This document shows positions 8,008 to 17,355 of a stretch of DNA of 64,000 nt, piece by piece (position 1 is the stretch's first letter; every line of letters starts with the position of its first letter). The stretch comes from an uncultured Poribacteria bacterium (GTDB lineage: Bacteria > Poribacteria > WGA-4E > WGA-3G). The position numbers and the translations under genes are program-made. The stretch covers positions 682,001 to 746,000 of the forward strand of contig OX639992.1 of NCBI GenBank assembly GCA_951828515.1, given 5' to 3'. Below the pieces are notes generated by a model, which worked only from the letters and a program-made list of their open reading frames with translations, was not told where the DNA came from and did not search any database.

Positions 8008-9156
8008 TTACTGAAAGACTATAAAAAATGGACCTCGGCAGAGAAGCGTCAAGAGAACTCCGAAACAAATGATCGGCGCGAACCGCAAAGAGTGTTGGAT
8101 TCGGATTTTGTTATCAAAATCCTCGAATCTCCTATCTTCTACGAGCCGTTTCAATTCGGCTGTTTTCTCTTTTGACACCCCGCCGGGCAGCGTTCCAAGA
8201 ACAATGTTTGTGTCTAACACATTTGGGAGGGCAAACCCTTGCTTGTTATAAGAAACTTCTCCATTGTCCGTTTCGATTTTAACGATCTGCTCGGCAGGCA
8301 CCATTCCCTCTTTTAAATCAGAGATGTGTATCTCACGATCAAGCATCATATCGTCGAGATTCTGAATAAACTGCTTCACAAAGAAGAAGAGGGCAATATA
8401 AACAAGATATATCTTCAAGAGCGGAGTGTACGCCTCCGACCAAGCCTTCAGCGTCCAAGGGGTTGTAATTATCATCAATTCAATCAGCACCACACACACG
8501 ACATAGTTGCGGACCCGCTCCAGACCGAATTTCGCTACATAGTAACTGAGGGTAAAATACAGAGACAATACGAGCAATAGTTGATGCCACAATCCCAGTT
8601 CAATCCGTAACCAACTCAGCGAAAGCACAACAAGCTGCCGCAACCCAAGGAGAAAAATGAGCCGGAATATCCTATCGAAAATCTGTTTACGGAAGCCTTC
8701 TTGTCGAAAAATCTGCATCAACGCCTGCCATTTCTGTTGGACATTCGTTTTGATGCAGAGGTAAGTAACAAGGATCACACAATACGGCACGAAAATATTG
8801 ATAATAAGGGTTGTCGGTGTGTATTGCGCGTATGCAGCCGCTTCTGAAAATAATCCTACTGGCATCAGCAGTGCCGCACCCCAAACGAGTTTGGCATCTC
8901 CTGCGGCGAAAATACCAAACCAATAGAGTGCCAAAAAGATTAAAAAGCCGCCAACAACCGTAAAGATACTGCTTAAGAGGCTACTGTCCCCTGACAAAAC
9001 AGCGACAACTTGACTGAGAATGCCAGCGTAGATGAGTCCATAGGCGCAAAAATTTTTGACTTTTCGTTCTCGTAGGTCTGTATAGGTCGCATGTAGACAA
9101 AAAAGGAGAAGCAACAGAATAAATAGATTCTGATAACTGAGCATATGATCACCCAA
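8008..9156 (-). CDS. Prepilin/preflagellin peptidase-like membrane protease (A24 family)
   Basis: 382 residues, mostly membrane segments. It carries both aspartates of the A24 GxGD proteases: T-D-L-R-E-R-K-V-K-N (D27) and F-G-I-F-A-A-G-D-A-K-L (D87; GD present, though the usual GMGD reads AAGD). Known relatives cleave the leader of type IV pilin-like or archaellin-like precursors at the cytoplasmic face. A long hydrophobic middle and a late H-I-S-D-L-K-E-G-M segment resemble the longer preflagellin-type enzymes. It starts 3 bp below the upstream glycosyltransferase stop, so it shares an operon with it. An ATG four codons in is an alternative start. No pilin genes are in the window, so its substrate is open. 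Confidence 0.8.
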   Translation of the reverse strand: MGDHMLSYQNLFILLLLLFCLHATYTDLRERKVKNFCAYGLIYAGILSQVVAVLSGDSSLLSSIFTVVGGFLIFLALYWFGIFAAGDAKLVWGAALLMPVGLFSEAAAYAQYTPTTLIINIFVPYCVILVTYLCIKTNVQQKWQALMQIFRQEGFRKQIFDRIFRLIFLLGLRQLVVLSLSWLRIELGLWHQLLLVLSLYFTLSYYVAKFGLERVRNYVVCVVLIELMIITTPWTLKAWSEAYTPLLKIYLVYIALFFFVKQFIQNLDDMMLDREIHISDLKEGMVPAEQIVKIETDNGEVSYNKQGFALPNVLDTNIVLGTLPGGVSKEKTAELKRLVEDRRFEDFDNKIRIQHSLRFAPIICFGVLLTLLCRGPFFIVFQ

Positions 9157-9159
9157 ATT

Positions 9160-10803
9160 TCAGATAAGATTTTCCAAGATTTTTTTGGCATGTTCGGGTT
9201 CCCGGCAGATAGATTCAAGGAGGATTTTGATCTCCATTGGTGTCTGCTCATCCAGAAGGGTCATGGCGATCCCCTGCTCTACATCAATAGGAGTCGGAAC
9301 CCTTGAGATTACTAATGCTTCTGACTCAATCTCACCGGATACCAGATTGTAATGTTTCTTAAAAAGCAACCGATGTTTTGTAGACTTCGGCGGAAGCGTC
9401 GGACACCTGCGAAGATATCGAAATAAATTGAGGATTCGTTGGATGGCTGCTTCCCATGTGTAAGTGGAAACAGCTGCTAAACCTGCCTGTCCGAAGCACC
9501 TTTGCTCTTCAGGATTTTCGAGGAGGAGTTTGAGTTCCTGCGATACGGATTCAACTGGCAATTGGATTGGGTCGAAAAGAGTTGATGACGTTTCAACGAA
9601 TCGGCACGCCCCTGAAATCTCTTCAGGCACAGCGTATCCGCAAACGATGGTTGGAATCCCACAAGCAACGATCTCAAGCAAGAGCAGGGGGGAAGCCCCT
9701 AGAATCGCTGGAAACACTAACACATCTAACGCATTAAAGAGGAACGGACTCGCCTCTTTGTCTTGTAGGGAGGCGATATTAAAAAAGTTGACACATCCAT
9801 CACTTTTGAAATCGTCCATCAGGCTGGAATGAATCACAAGGTAGTTGACGTTAGGATTCGCAACCCGCAGTTTTCGCATGAAGCGAAGCATTTCGTGCGG
9901 ATGGAGTCCCTGCACAACGCCGACTAACGGCTTCTGCAAAATCGCCTCATTTCCGAGTGCCTGAGCCAATTGGTGCTTACACTTTGTTTTATCCATCGGT
10001 TTGAAAATCGACGTGTCCACACCGTAGGGAATCTGATGAAAAACACTCTGGTCGGAGACGACATCGGAAAAGAAGTTCTGTGTCCAAGAAGCATCAGCTG
10101 CAAAAGCGTCGAAATTTCTCAACGCCACCGCTCTCTCCAGCACCGCGTTTCTCGCTGCGTGGCTGACCAAAGCGGCGTTGGAGAGACGAAGGACAACGGG
10201 AATTGTGTTAAATTTGAGGAAGACCTCTTCTCCTTCGGTGAGGGGTGATAGGGCGAGGATGCCATCACAGCCCTTCGGCATAAACTTTGCTGGCGAAAAA
10301 GAGCGATCATTCCTAAAGAAAATCGGTTGAACCCCTTCAGCCCGCACGTCTTCTTCAATTTCTTGGCGATTGTTGTCCGATTCAGACAAGGGCAGATAAA
10401 CATCGGCATGCGCTGCCAGCCGTGCTACCAGATGATGATTTGCGGCACTGGATAAGAAAGGGGTCGTCTCTCTACTCTCGAAAACACCGGGGGACACATA
10501 GATTTTCAATCGATCCTTCGGCGCAGGGGGGTCAAACGTCAGAGGGTCTGAGGAAAATAGGATGCCCATTTCTGAAAGTTCAGAGAGAAACACGAGTGCC
10601 TCAAGAACCTCAGAACGGGAACCGTGTTTGTCAGCGAGCGTGTCAACAATGACATCCGTCTCCGAAACGCTACAAGCATTTAGAATGTCGCAAACAACTT
10701 CATTCACTGGAATAACAACACCCGCATCAAGATCGGCAACGAACCGCTCACCATCGCGTTTGAAATGATGAAGGTTATGCAAATTGCAAGGAAATTCGAT
10801 CAT
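9160..10803 (-). CDS. Glycosyltransferase with PqqD-like N-terminal domain (copy 2)
   Basis: A 547-residue protein. Residues 1-90 (H-L-H-H-F-K-style opening, then R-F-V-A-D-L-D-A-G-V-V, then V-C-D-I-L) resemble the recognition domain at the N-terminus of radical-SAM peptide maturases. The middle and C-terminal parts are a GT-B glycosyltransferase with a degenerate family-4 donor motif (L-L-L-L-E-I-V-A-C-G-I-P). The last 80 residues match the tail of the neighbouring copy. The start is the ATG 10801-10803 with AGAGGGAG upstream; an earlier in-frame ATG would overlap the previous gene by 137 bp. It lies 13 bp below the paralogue. The acceptor may be a peptide, which is inference from the N-terminal domain. 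Confidence 0.75.
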   Translation of the reverse strand: MIEFPCNLHNLHHFKRDGERFVADLDAGVVIPVNEVVCDILNACSVSETDVIVDTLADKHGSRSEVLEALVFLSELSEMGILFSSDPLTFDPPAPKDRLKIYVSPGVFESRETTPFLSSAANHHLVARLAAHADVYLPLSESDNNRQEIEEDVRAEGVQPIFFRNDRSFSPAKFMPKGCDGILALSPLTEGEEVFLKFNTIPVVLRLSNAALVSHAARNAVLERAVALRNFDAFAADASWTQNFFSDVVSDQSVFHQIPYGVDTSIFKPMDKTKCKHQLAQALGNEAILQKPLVGVVQGLHPHEMLRFMRKLRVANPNVNYLVIHSSLMDDFKSDGCVNFFNIASLQDKEASPFLFNALDVLVFPAILGASPLLLLEIVACGIPTIVCGYAVPEEISGACRFVETSSTLFDPIQLPVESVSQELKLLLENPEEQRCFGQAGLAAVSTYTWEAAIQRILNLFRYLRRCPTLPPKSTKHRLLFKKHYNLVSGEIESEALVISRVPTPIDVEQGIAMTLLDEQTPMEIKILLESICREPEHAKKILENLI

Positions 10804-10816
10804 CGTTTTACTCCCT

Positions 10817-12514
10817 CTATCCGTTAACGGCTTCCTGAAAACCAAAAATCTTCTCGAGAATCGCTTCGGCGCGCTCCTGCCCATAAAGATGGTGTAACAC
10901 GGCTTCAACCTCATGTATGCCGTGTTTTTTAAGGAGTGCCAAGGATAACCCATCTTCTATAGGTTGGGCATAGCGGTCCTTCATCAGTGGTCTTTGCTTT
11001 TCAGCAGTAATGTTGTTCAATATGGCTTGACTTTCAATTTGTCTTCGCCGCGTGTTAAAATAAGGGGCGAAAGAGACCGCGAAGTGCCGTTTATATCTGT
11101 CCTCTAACGCTTGGGTTCGTTTCAGTTTCCTGAACAACGCAATGAGATTCTGTGCGGTCTTATCCCACGTAAAAGTTAAGGCTCTCTCTCTCGCCTTTTG
11201 TCCCAATGCCAATCGTGCCTTCTCATCGGTGAGGAGGCTATTGACAGCATCTGCCATTGCGCTTGGTGAAACCCGACCGGCGAAACTGCCAATTTCATTG
11301 TCATACGCCTGTGCTGGCACAACAAGTCCGGCATCGCCGACCACCTCAGGAAGTCCATCGAGGTTCGGCACAATTGGGGGAACTCCACAAGCCATCGTCT
11401 CTAAGAGCGCGAGTCCAAATGTTTCTTCACCGACCATTGATGGGAAACAGTAAACGTCAAAAGCACTCAAAAGTCGCGCGAGTTGATCTCTGGGTTGCTG
11501 TGGTGCACAAATCAGATTCGGGGGAAGTCGCTGATGCGCGTAGATATTGAGCGTCGGCGCGGTAAGAAGGAAACAGACGTGTGGGAGGTGTCTCGCGATT
11601 TTTATGTAAATCCCCGCACCTTTCTCAGGTTGAAACCTTGAGAAGAAACCGACAACAGGTGAAGCAGCAATTTGAGGGGCATTGAGTCGCTTGGCAACCT
11701 CAATTTTCGCTTTCCCTTTGTCCAATGGATAAAACTTCTTATGATCAACTCCCAGCGGGATAGTATGAAAAATATCCGTGTCAGAGACGAACCGGCTGTA
11801 GAGATCCTTCACGGAGTCCGTTGGCACCAAAAAGGCATCAAAAGGGCGCATCTCCGCATACCAGAACAATCCGGCATTAATGACATCGCCATTGTGCCCT
11901 CTTGCAGAATAGAGCGGGACGACAAACGGGGCATCTATACTCTGTAGGAGCGAAAGAAACCGCTTTGCCTGATGACTTTCTAACAGCACGCCGTCATAAT
12001 TGTTTTTCATCAATTTTAAACGAGCCGATTTATCGTTGAATTGGAACCTGATACCTTCCACATTCTCATTGAATTTTTCGTCGCGCTCACCTACCACATC
12101 AAGAGACGCATACGTTCCCAGAGCCTTGATGAGATTGTGATGTGCCACCGACACCCCACCCGCTGCGCGTGTGATGTCAGCCGCATAGCGACTCCTTTGC
12201 AGGACAAGTATTTTCATTTTCTGAGAGGTTTCTGATCCTAACGCGGGTATATTTCTTTCGAGGCTGGAAAAAAGCACCCCTTGCTGCTCCAGTGTCGCCA
12301 GTGATTCTAATGCTTCAATGACGAAATCAGTGTCATATTTTTTCCCAAGCGTCTCTATGATCTCTTCACTTGAACCTGTTGGACATAGGTCCAGAATATC
12401 CCAGACAATATTATCGATTTCCAAGACAACGCATTGGCTCAGGTCTGCGACATACAGACGGTCGCCCTGTCGGAATTTATGTAGATGTGTGGTAGATTTC
12501 GGACATACGAACAT
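10817..12514 (-). CDS. Glycosyltransferase family 4 with PqqD-like N-terminal domain (copy 1)
   Basis: A 565-residue protein. Residues 1-90 (T-H-L-H-K-F-R-Q-G-D-R-L-Y-V-A-D-L, then V-W-D-I-L-D-L, then L-E-Q-Q-G-V-L-F) match the same N-terminal domain as the next gene. It then has a clear GT4 architecture: a V-A-H-H-N-L-I-K-A-L-G acceptor-side loop, P-V-V-G-F-F-S-R-F-Q-P-E-K-G, and the E-x7-E donor motif E-T-F-G-L-A-L-L-E-T-M-A-C-G. It probably transfers a sugar from a nucleotide donor in the cytoplasm. The start is taken at 12514, preceded by GAGGA and 13 bp after the cytochrome gene stop. The upstream ATG at 12589 overlaps that gene. Confidence 0.82.
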   Translation of the reverse strand: MFVCPKSTTHLHKFRQGDRLYVADLSQCVVLEIDNIVWDILDLCPTGSSEEIIETLGKKYDTDFVIEALESLATLEQQGVLFSSLERNIPALGSETSQKMKILVLQRSRYAADITRAAGGVSVAHHNLIKALGTYASLDVVGERDEKFNENVEGIRFQFNDKSARLKLMKNNYDGVLLESHQAKRFLSLLQSIDAPFVVPLYSARGHNGDVINAGLFWYAEMRPFDAFLVPTDSVKDLYSRFVSDTDIFHTIPLGVDHKKFYPLDKGKAKIEVAKRLNAPQIAASPVVGFFSRFQPEKGAGIYIKIARHLPHVCFLLTAPTLNIYAHQRLPPNLICAPQQPRDQLARLLSAFDVYCFPSMVGEETFGLALLETMACGVPPIVPNLDGLPEVVGDAGLVVPAQAYDNEIGSFAGRVSPSAMADAVNSLLTDEKARLALGQKARERALTFTWDKTAQNLIALFRKLKRTQALEDRYKRHFAVSFAPYFNTRRRQIESQAILNNITAEKQRPLMKDRYAQPIEDGLSLALLKKHGIHEVEAVLHHLYGQERAEAILEKIFGFQEAVNG

Positions 12515-12527
12515 CGTGCATTCCTCG

Positions 12528-14504
12528 CTAACGGCAGGTTTCTTTAACTTTTCCACGCCAAAGTCCACCGTCGATAATTCGTCCATCAATGACTAAAGTC
12601 GGAGACCCTTTGATATTAAGTTCCTTCGTTCTTTGTATTTCCTTGACAAGTTCCAATGCCAATTTTTCCGATTCAACGGCTTGTGCGATCCGCGCTACAT
12701 CCAGTTCAATCTCTTTCGCACAATTCACCCACGCTTCCTGAAGGTGATCGGCGCGGCAGAGCAAGTAATCAAAGAGTTTATCCGGATATAGTTCAGCGAT
12801 AACCATTTGTCGCTTGTTCTCAATGAGTTCGGGTTCACCGTGCAGACTTGTAAACTTGACCTGTTCACTTGTCTTTTCCTCAGATACCTCTTCTCTACCT
12901 ACAATAAACCGTAGCTTAAAATCAATTGTATCCCGATACGTTTCAAAAAACGGCAGCAGTTCCTGCTCTGCTTGCACACCGTAGGGGCAATACGACATCA
13001 CAAAGAGTTCAATCTCTGGTTTCATCGGTCCACGCATGCGCTGCTCGAGAATCTGCTTAAGGCTCAACTCTGATCGACTGTGATCGACTTCAGGCATCAC
13101 CTGTTCGACAAGCGCATCAAACCCTGGAGAATGCTCAGGCGTATGACACGCCATGCAAACTTTTTCAGGCACTTGCCCGCGAGTATTCTCTTTCAGCGGC
13201 GTGTAAACGTGTTGTTTACCGGGACCGTGGCAGGTTTCACAGCCGACATCCACAAGATGTGCACGTTCTGTGTTACCTATCTCGTAACCGCTCTCATACC
13301 CCGATCCAGTGACGTGGCAGGTGATGCATTCGGGATAATGCTCCCTACCAATTGTCCGCAAGGTGTTAAATGCAGTCGCATGCGAGGAGTGAGACCACTG
13401 GCTGAACTCTTTTTGATGGCATTCTTGGCATGCCTGAGAACCGATGTAACTGTTGGTCTCATCCTGTTCAAAAGGTTCCGAGGAAAATAATCGGTGACTG
13501 ACAATTTGCAATTGATGGTCGGTAGCGACTTGATGATAGAAATCATCCAATAGTTTCCTTACCTCCAAATCGTCGGAGACCTGCTCGGTTAGGGCAATTT
13601 GCTGAATGTCCACCTCTGTGTCGGTTAGTATCAACGCACCGAGTGTTTTCCCTTTAGCATTACAATACGCCAATAAGACATCGCCAACTTTTTCGGTTTC
13701 GCCTTCATAAGGACTCAAAATTGCTGAAAGATTTGGATATTTCTCTGCCAACGCCCTATTGACTTCTGGAAGAGCATGACTCAGGACAACAACGAAATCG
13801 GATTGCGCTCGAACTGCGGACAGAAGTGAATTGAGTCTATCAGAAAAGGATGCGATTTCTGTGGTGTCGTTAATGCTGAGAGCGACCACACCAATGCGTT
13901 TTTCGTTAACTGTTTTTATTAAATACGAGTCAGAATCATTGGCTAACTCTGAACCCAAAAGTGTAAACGACACGTCAACTTCCCGATTCTGAACAATTTC
14001 AGTCTCTGCATCAAAGGGAAAGAGGGCATCATACCCCATCATTTTCATCGCCGTTAGGGTTGTTTGCACACGATGTTGGTCTCGGCTATGAACCTCATTT
14101 TCGGTTGAAAGGTTATCCGATTCAAACGAATGGGGTTTCATGCTTGGGTGTTGAGAAGGTTGGATGCCACCGAGATCTACCAACAACGGAGAAAACCCGG
14201 TTTCTCGGATACGAGCGATTGCTTTTGCACGCCTCGGTAATCCACCGGATTGCCCGATGAAGCAACCGCATGGCTCAAGTTGTGCGTGTGTGTTCCCCGT
14301 GAAAAGAAGGAGTGGTGTGCCGTCTGGTGAAACCTGTTTCAACTGGTGGAGATAGTCCGTCAAAGGTGTCGCCTGAATCTGAGAAGCAAGCTGTTTTGTT
14401 TCTCTAATGTGTTGTAACCGTTTCGCTTCGCTCCATTTCTGATAAGCAAAGGGACCTATAACAATAACAGTCAGAACCAACGTAAGTAAGATGTATCTTT
14501 TCAC
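12528..14504 (-). CDS. Exported four-heme cytochrome fused to a thioredoxin-fold domain
   Basis: About 658 residues with an N-terminal membrane anchor or signal (Y-I-L-L-T-L-V-L-T-V-I-V-I). The first third resembles the metallophosphatase-like part of 5'-nucleotidase relatives (N-T-H-A-Q-L-E-P-C-G-C). The middle is a cytochrome c-554-like domain with four CxxCH sites: CQECH, CITCH, CETCH, CMACH. The C-terminal 170 residues are a DsbA/thioredoxin fold with M-S-Y-C-P-Y-G-V-Q-A-E, a single active Cys in place of CxxC, and a cis-proline segment G-S-P-T-L. The start is the GTG at 14504 with GAGGG upstream; a TTG four codons earlier is less likely. It is the first gene of the run cytochrome, two glycosyltransferases, peptidase (13, 13 and 3 bp gaps). 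A truncated copy of its 5' end lies at 17764-17925. Confidence 0.8.
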   Translation of the reverse strand: MKRYILLTLVLTVIVIGPFAYQKWSEAKRLQHIRETKQLASQIQATPLTDYLHQLKQVSPDGTPLLLFTGNTHAQLEPCGCFIGQSGGLPRRAKAIARIRETGFSPLLVDLGGIQPSQHPSMKPHSFESDNLSTENEVHSRDQHRVQTTLTAMKMMGYDALFPFDAETEIVQNREVDVSFTLLGSELANDSDSYLIKTVNEKRIGVVALSINDTTEIASFSDRLNSLLSAVRAQSDFVVVLSHALPEVNRALAEKYPNLSAILSPYEGETEKVGDVLLAYCNAKGKTLGALILTDTEVDIQQIALTEQVSDDLEVRKLLDDFYHQVATDHQLQIVSHRLFSSEPFEQDETNSYIGSQACQECHQKEFSQWSHSSHATAFNTLRTIGREHYPECITCHVTGSGYESGYEIGNTERAHLVDVGCETCHGPGKQHVYTPLKENTRGQVPEKVCMACHTPEHSPGFDALVEQVMPEVDHSRSELSLKQILEQRMRGPMKPEIELFVMSYCPYGVQAEQELLPFFETYRDTIDFKLRFIVGREEVSEEKTSEQVKFTSLHGEPELIENKRQMVIAELYPDKLFDYLLCRADHLQEAWVNCAKEIELDVARIAQAVESEKLALELVKEIQRTKELNIKGSPTLVIDGRIIDGGLWRGKVKETCR

Positions 14505-14611
14505 AAAAACCCTCAATCTCCCAAAATTTAGTAATTGTAAACGATTATGACTCTTTTTAAGGTTGATTTTGTTGTGCTTTTAGCCCATCCCAACGTGTGG
14601 ACGGTTTGTTG

Positions 14612-15652
14612 TTACTGCACGGAAGTTGGTATTGAATACCTTGATACTCGTAATAAATTCCCAAATTTCTCCATGTTCCCAAAAACATAGATAGTACCGT
14701 TGACTGCCTCTGTACCAAAAGGCTTAAGAGACCTTGGTATTGATGGAATATCGCTCCACTTGTCTGTCTCTGGATTATACACGTCCACTGTCATAACACC
14801 CTTAGTGTGTCTGCCTCGCCAAACGAAACCACCGATCAGATAGATTTCGCTATCAACAACAACTGTCGAAAACGACAGCCTGATATCTGGCATATCTTTT
14901 TCCTTGCGCCATCGGTTGGTCTTAGGATCATATTCCTCAATGACTCTCAGGAAGGGACCACCTCGATTCCCAATTTCCGGCCACCCCCGCCCACCAATAG
15001 CATAAATCCGATCATTGGCGACTTCTACACCTAAAACAGCGCGTTTGGTCGGCATATTTGCTCGTTCTACCCACGTATCAGTGGCAGGATCATAGGCTTC
15101 TACAAGGTCAATGCGCCTAGGACTCTCAGGATCCCTGTCCATAGGGTGAACGTACCCACCAACAGCATAAATTTTTCCAGCAACTACACCTGCTCCAAAC
15201 AAGGCGCGAGGGACAGACATATCCTGTTTTCTACTCCAAGTATCGGTTTGCGGATCATAGACCTCAACAATTTTTAGAATCTTGAAATTTTCACCACGAT
15301 TGTCTATACCTGCATATCCACCCATAACGTAGATTTTACCATCAATCACCGCCGTTGTTGGAGCTGCCCGGGCTGTCGGCATATCCGCGCCCCTCCTCCA
15401 TCTATTGCTTTCTGGATTGTAGACTTCCACCAGTGACATTCCAAAAGGACCTTTCCTGTTTCCAAAGAGGGTGCCGCCGATAAGATAAATTTTACCATCG
15501 ACAACAGCCGTGGAGAAATCTTTTCTCTTGGTTGGAATCTTAGTTATCAATTCCCAATCTTCACCAGCAAAGGATTCTATCCCCATAAGTAATATAAGGA
15601 CTACGACGCCTCCAATAACAATGAATCTTAGGAAATTAAGAGTTCTGAGCAT
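14612..15652 (-). CDS. Secreted kelch-repeat protein 2 (C-terminus frameshifted)
   Basis: 346 residues with a signal peptide (FLRFIVIGGVVVLILLMGI) and six kelch repeats closely related to the next two kelch genes. The start is the ATG at 15652 with GGAG upstream. The C-terminus ends I-P-T-S-V-Q. The two paralogues instead end in V-E-V-x-D-T-G ... G-K-L-x-T-R-W-G-E-L-K. The matching codons are still present here but in other frames: V-F-N-T-N-F-R-A-V-T-T-N-R in one, then P-S-T-R-W-D-G-L-K-A-Q-Q-N-Q-P up to a TAA near 14560 in another. So small indels have changed the last part of the protein. It precedes the cytochrome gene by about 107 bp. Confidence 0.82.
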   Translation of the reverse strand: MLRTLNFLRFIVIGGVVVLILLMGIESFAGEDWELITKIPTKRKDFSTAVVDGKIYLIGGTLFGNRKGPFGMSLVEVYNPESNRWRRGADMPTARAAPTTAVIDGKIYVMGGYAGIDNRGENFKILKIVEVYDPQTDTWSRKQDMSVPRALFGAGVVAGKIYAVGGYVHPMDRDPESPRRIDLVEAYDPATDTWVERANMPTKRAVLGVEVANDRIYAIGGRGWPEIGNRGGPFLRVIEEYDPKTNRWRKEKDMPDIRLSFSTVVVDSEIYLIGGFVWRGRHTKGVMTVDVYNPETDKWSDIPSIPRSLKPFGTEAVNGTIYVFGNMEKFGNLLRVSRYSIPTSVQ

Positions 15653-15770
15653 TCGTATTTCTCCGCGTTTTGTCGATATAAACGGTCTTCCGGACATCAA
15701 AAATCGGCAACATTGAATTAGAGACAGCGGTTAGAAGCAAGTGAGAAAATCAAGCATCAGATTTCCGATT

Positions 15771-16859
15771 TTAAGGTTGACTTTGGGGTTGTGCTTTGAG
15801 TTCACCCCAGCGCGTGGAAAGTTTGCCTGTTGCTGTGACGGCACGAAACCCGGTATCGAGTACCTCAACGTCCAGAGAAAGTTCTCTGTTTTCTCTTTCG
15901 CTACCAAGGATATATATTTTGCCGTTGACTGCTGCTGCATCGAACGGGGTATTTCCTGCTGGCATCGGCGGCCCCTCATCCCATCTCTCTGTCTCTGGAT
16001 CATAGACTTCCACAGTAGCTAAGTACTTTTCAAACCCAACACCTCCATGACCTCCAATGAGATAGATTTTATCATCAACGACGACCGTCGAAAATGCGAT
16101 TTTGAGATTCGGCAGGTCAGGTTTCTTCTGCCAGCGGTTCGTTTTGGGTTGATACGTTTCAATGGTGGCAAGTTTAGGTCCTCCTTGACCATCATGCGGC
16201 CATCCGGACCCAGCAATGACGTAAATAGTGTCTCGAACAACCGCTGTCTCAACGTCACTGCGTATGGTAGGCATATTCGCGCGTTCTACCCACCTATCGC
16301 TGGCAGGGTCGTAGACTTCTACGAGATCCAGCCGCCACGGATCCTCAAAGGGATTCTTGCCGCCCATGACATAGATTTTCTTCTTAACCACACCGATACC
16401 AAATCCAAAGCGAGACAGGGACATATCCTGTTTTCTCGCCCACGTGTCGGTTTGCGGATCATAAACCTCAACAATTTTTAGAATCTTGAAATTTTCACCG
16501 CGATTGTCTATTCCCGCATATCCACCCATAACGTAGATTCTACCATCAATCACGGTTGTTGCTGGTTTTGCTCGGGCGGTCGGCATATCCGCGCCTCTCC
16601 TCCAACTATTGTTTTCTGGATCGTAGATTTCCACCAGTGACATTCCAAAGGGACCTTTTCTGTTTTCAAAAAGGGTGCCGCCGATGAGATAGATTTTACC
16701 GTCAACGACTGCGGTCGAGAATGCTGATCTCTTTGTTGGAAGTTGAGAGATAACTTCCCATTCTTCCGCAGCAATGTTTTCTATAGTTACATCGAATAGA
16801 ACAACAGCAGCTAAGCCGACAACAATCCATCGTAGATGTTGAAGCGTTTTGAACATCAT
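15771..16859 (-). CDS. Secreted kelch-repeat protein 3
   Basis: 362 residues: a signal peptide (about 1-30, ending near N-I-A-A-E), then six kelch repeats with the blade pattern K-I-Y-L-I-G-G and V-E-V-Y-D-P-E-T-E-R-W, and the conserved C-terminus G-K-L-S-T-R-W-G-E-L-K. It is highly similar to the kelch genes on either side, for example the shared stretch K-I-L-K-I-V-E-V-Y-D-P-Q-T-D-T-W, showing recent tandem duplication. GAGGA precedes the ATG pair at 16859/16856. It lies downstream of the small peptide gene, separated by a large hairpin. Confidence 0.85.
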   Translation of the reverse strand: MMFKTLQHLRWIVVGLAAVVLFDVTIENIAAEEWEVISQLPTKRSAFSTAVVDGKIYLIGGTLFENRKGPFGMSLVEIYDPENNSWRRGADMPTARAKPATTVIDGRIYVMGGYAGIDNRGENFKILKIVEVYDPQTDTWARKQDMSLSRFGFGIGVVKKKIYVMGGKNPFEDPWRLDLVEVYDPASDRWVERANMPTIRSDVETAVVRDTIYVIAGSGWPHDGQGGPKLATIETYQPKTNRWQKKPDLPNLKIAFSTVVVDDKIYLIGGHGGVGFEKYLATVEVYDPETERWDEGPPMPAGNTPFDAAAVNGKIYILGSERENRELSLDVEVLDTGFRAVTATGKLSTRWGELKAQPQSQP

Positions 16860-16896
16860 GAGTTCCTCGTATCGACATAAGTAGGATGTCAGTAGT

Positions 16897-16942
16897 GTAC
16901 GGGAAAGTAGAGAAGTGCTACCTTCTCAGACTTTTCCCGCAC
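16897..16942. promoter_or_regulatory. Conserved hairpin between the peptide gene and kelch 3
   Basis: Inverted repeat with arms GTACGGGAAAGTAGAGAAG and CTTCTCAGACTTTTCCCGCAC around a short loop. An equivalent hairpin with the same GTGCGG ... CCCGCAC ends sits in the same position before the kelch gene at 17983-19125 (19167-19212). No run of T follows, so it is not a plain intrinsic terminator. It may be a processing, attenuation or protein-binding site. Confidence 0.6.
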
Positions 16943-16967
16943 TTGAGAGGTACTTACTCAGCACCCA

Positions 16968-17243
16968 TTATACGCAGTCATACCACCAGGACTTGTCCTC
17001 GTGTTGACCCGATATACAAATTTCATGATGGTTACACCATTTGAAGTTGTCAGGTTCACCACATTTATAGTGCTCCGCGTCATGAGCCTCTATGGTATCA
17101 GGCGCGAGTAACATTGAAGCGAAGATCGCTCCTGTTGCTACTGTGCCAGCGACTAAGGCATTCTTATGCGCAACATGACCCTCTTCTTTGACGAAGAAGT
17201 CGCTGAGACGCTGTTTCGTGAGTTCGACTACATGAGTCTGCAT
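16968..17243 (-). CDS. Small exported Cys-containing peptide
   Basis: A 91-residue product. The N-terminal part is polar (H-V-V-E-L-T-K-Q-R-L-S-D-F-F-V-K-E-E-G), followed by a hydrophobic segment (A-L-V-A-G-T-V-A-T-G-A-I-F-A-S-M-L-L-A-P) and a 37-residue tail with four Cys, several His and a W-W pair near the end (K-S-W-W-Y-D-C-V). The layout suits either a Sec-exported mini-protein with a long leader or a precursor peptide with leader and core. AAGGAGA precedes the ATG at 10 bp. It sits inside the island of kelch propellers, cytochrome/thioredoxin fusion and peptide-recognition-like glycosyltransferases on the same strand. I do not recognise the family. Confidence 0.6.
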   Translation of the reverse strand: MQTHVVELTKQRLSDFFVKEEGHVAHKNALVAGTVATGAIFASMLLAPDTIEAHDAEHYKCGEPDNFKWCNHHEICISGQHEDKSWWYDCV

Positions 17244-17318
17244 TAGAGTTTATCTCCTTTTCTGTAAGGTGCTCACCTAAAAGTCTCACAAAATACATCC
17301 ATCCTATGCTACAATTAG

Positions 17319-17355
17319 GTTAGCACTGTCAGAGTCAGGTTATGGCAGTGCTAAC
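17319..17355. promoter_or_regulatory. Perfect 10-bp stem upstream of the peptide gene
   Basis: GTTAGCACTG and CAGTGCTAAC are perfectly complementary and separated by 17 bases. The stem lies about 75 bp upstream of the peptide start. No T-run adjoins either side. It could be an operator or a 5'-leader structure. Confidence 0.5.
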
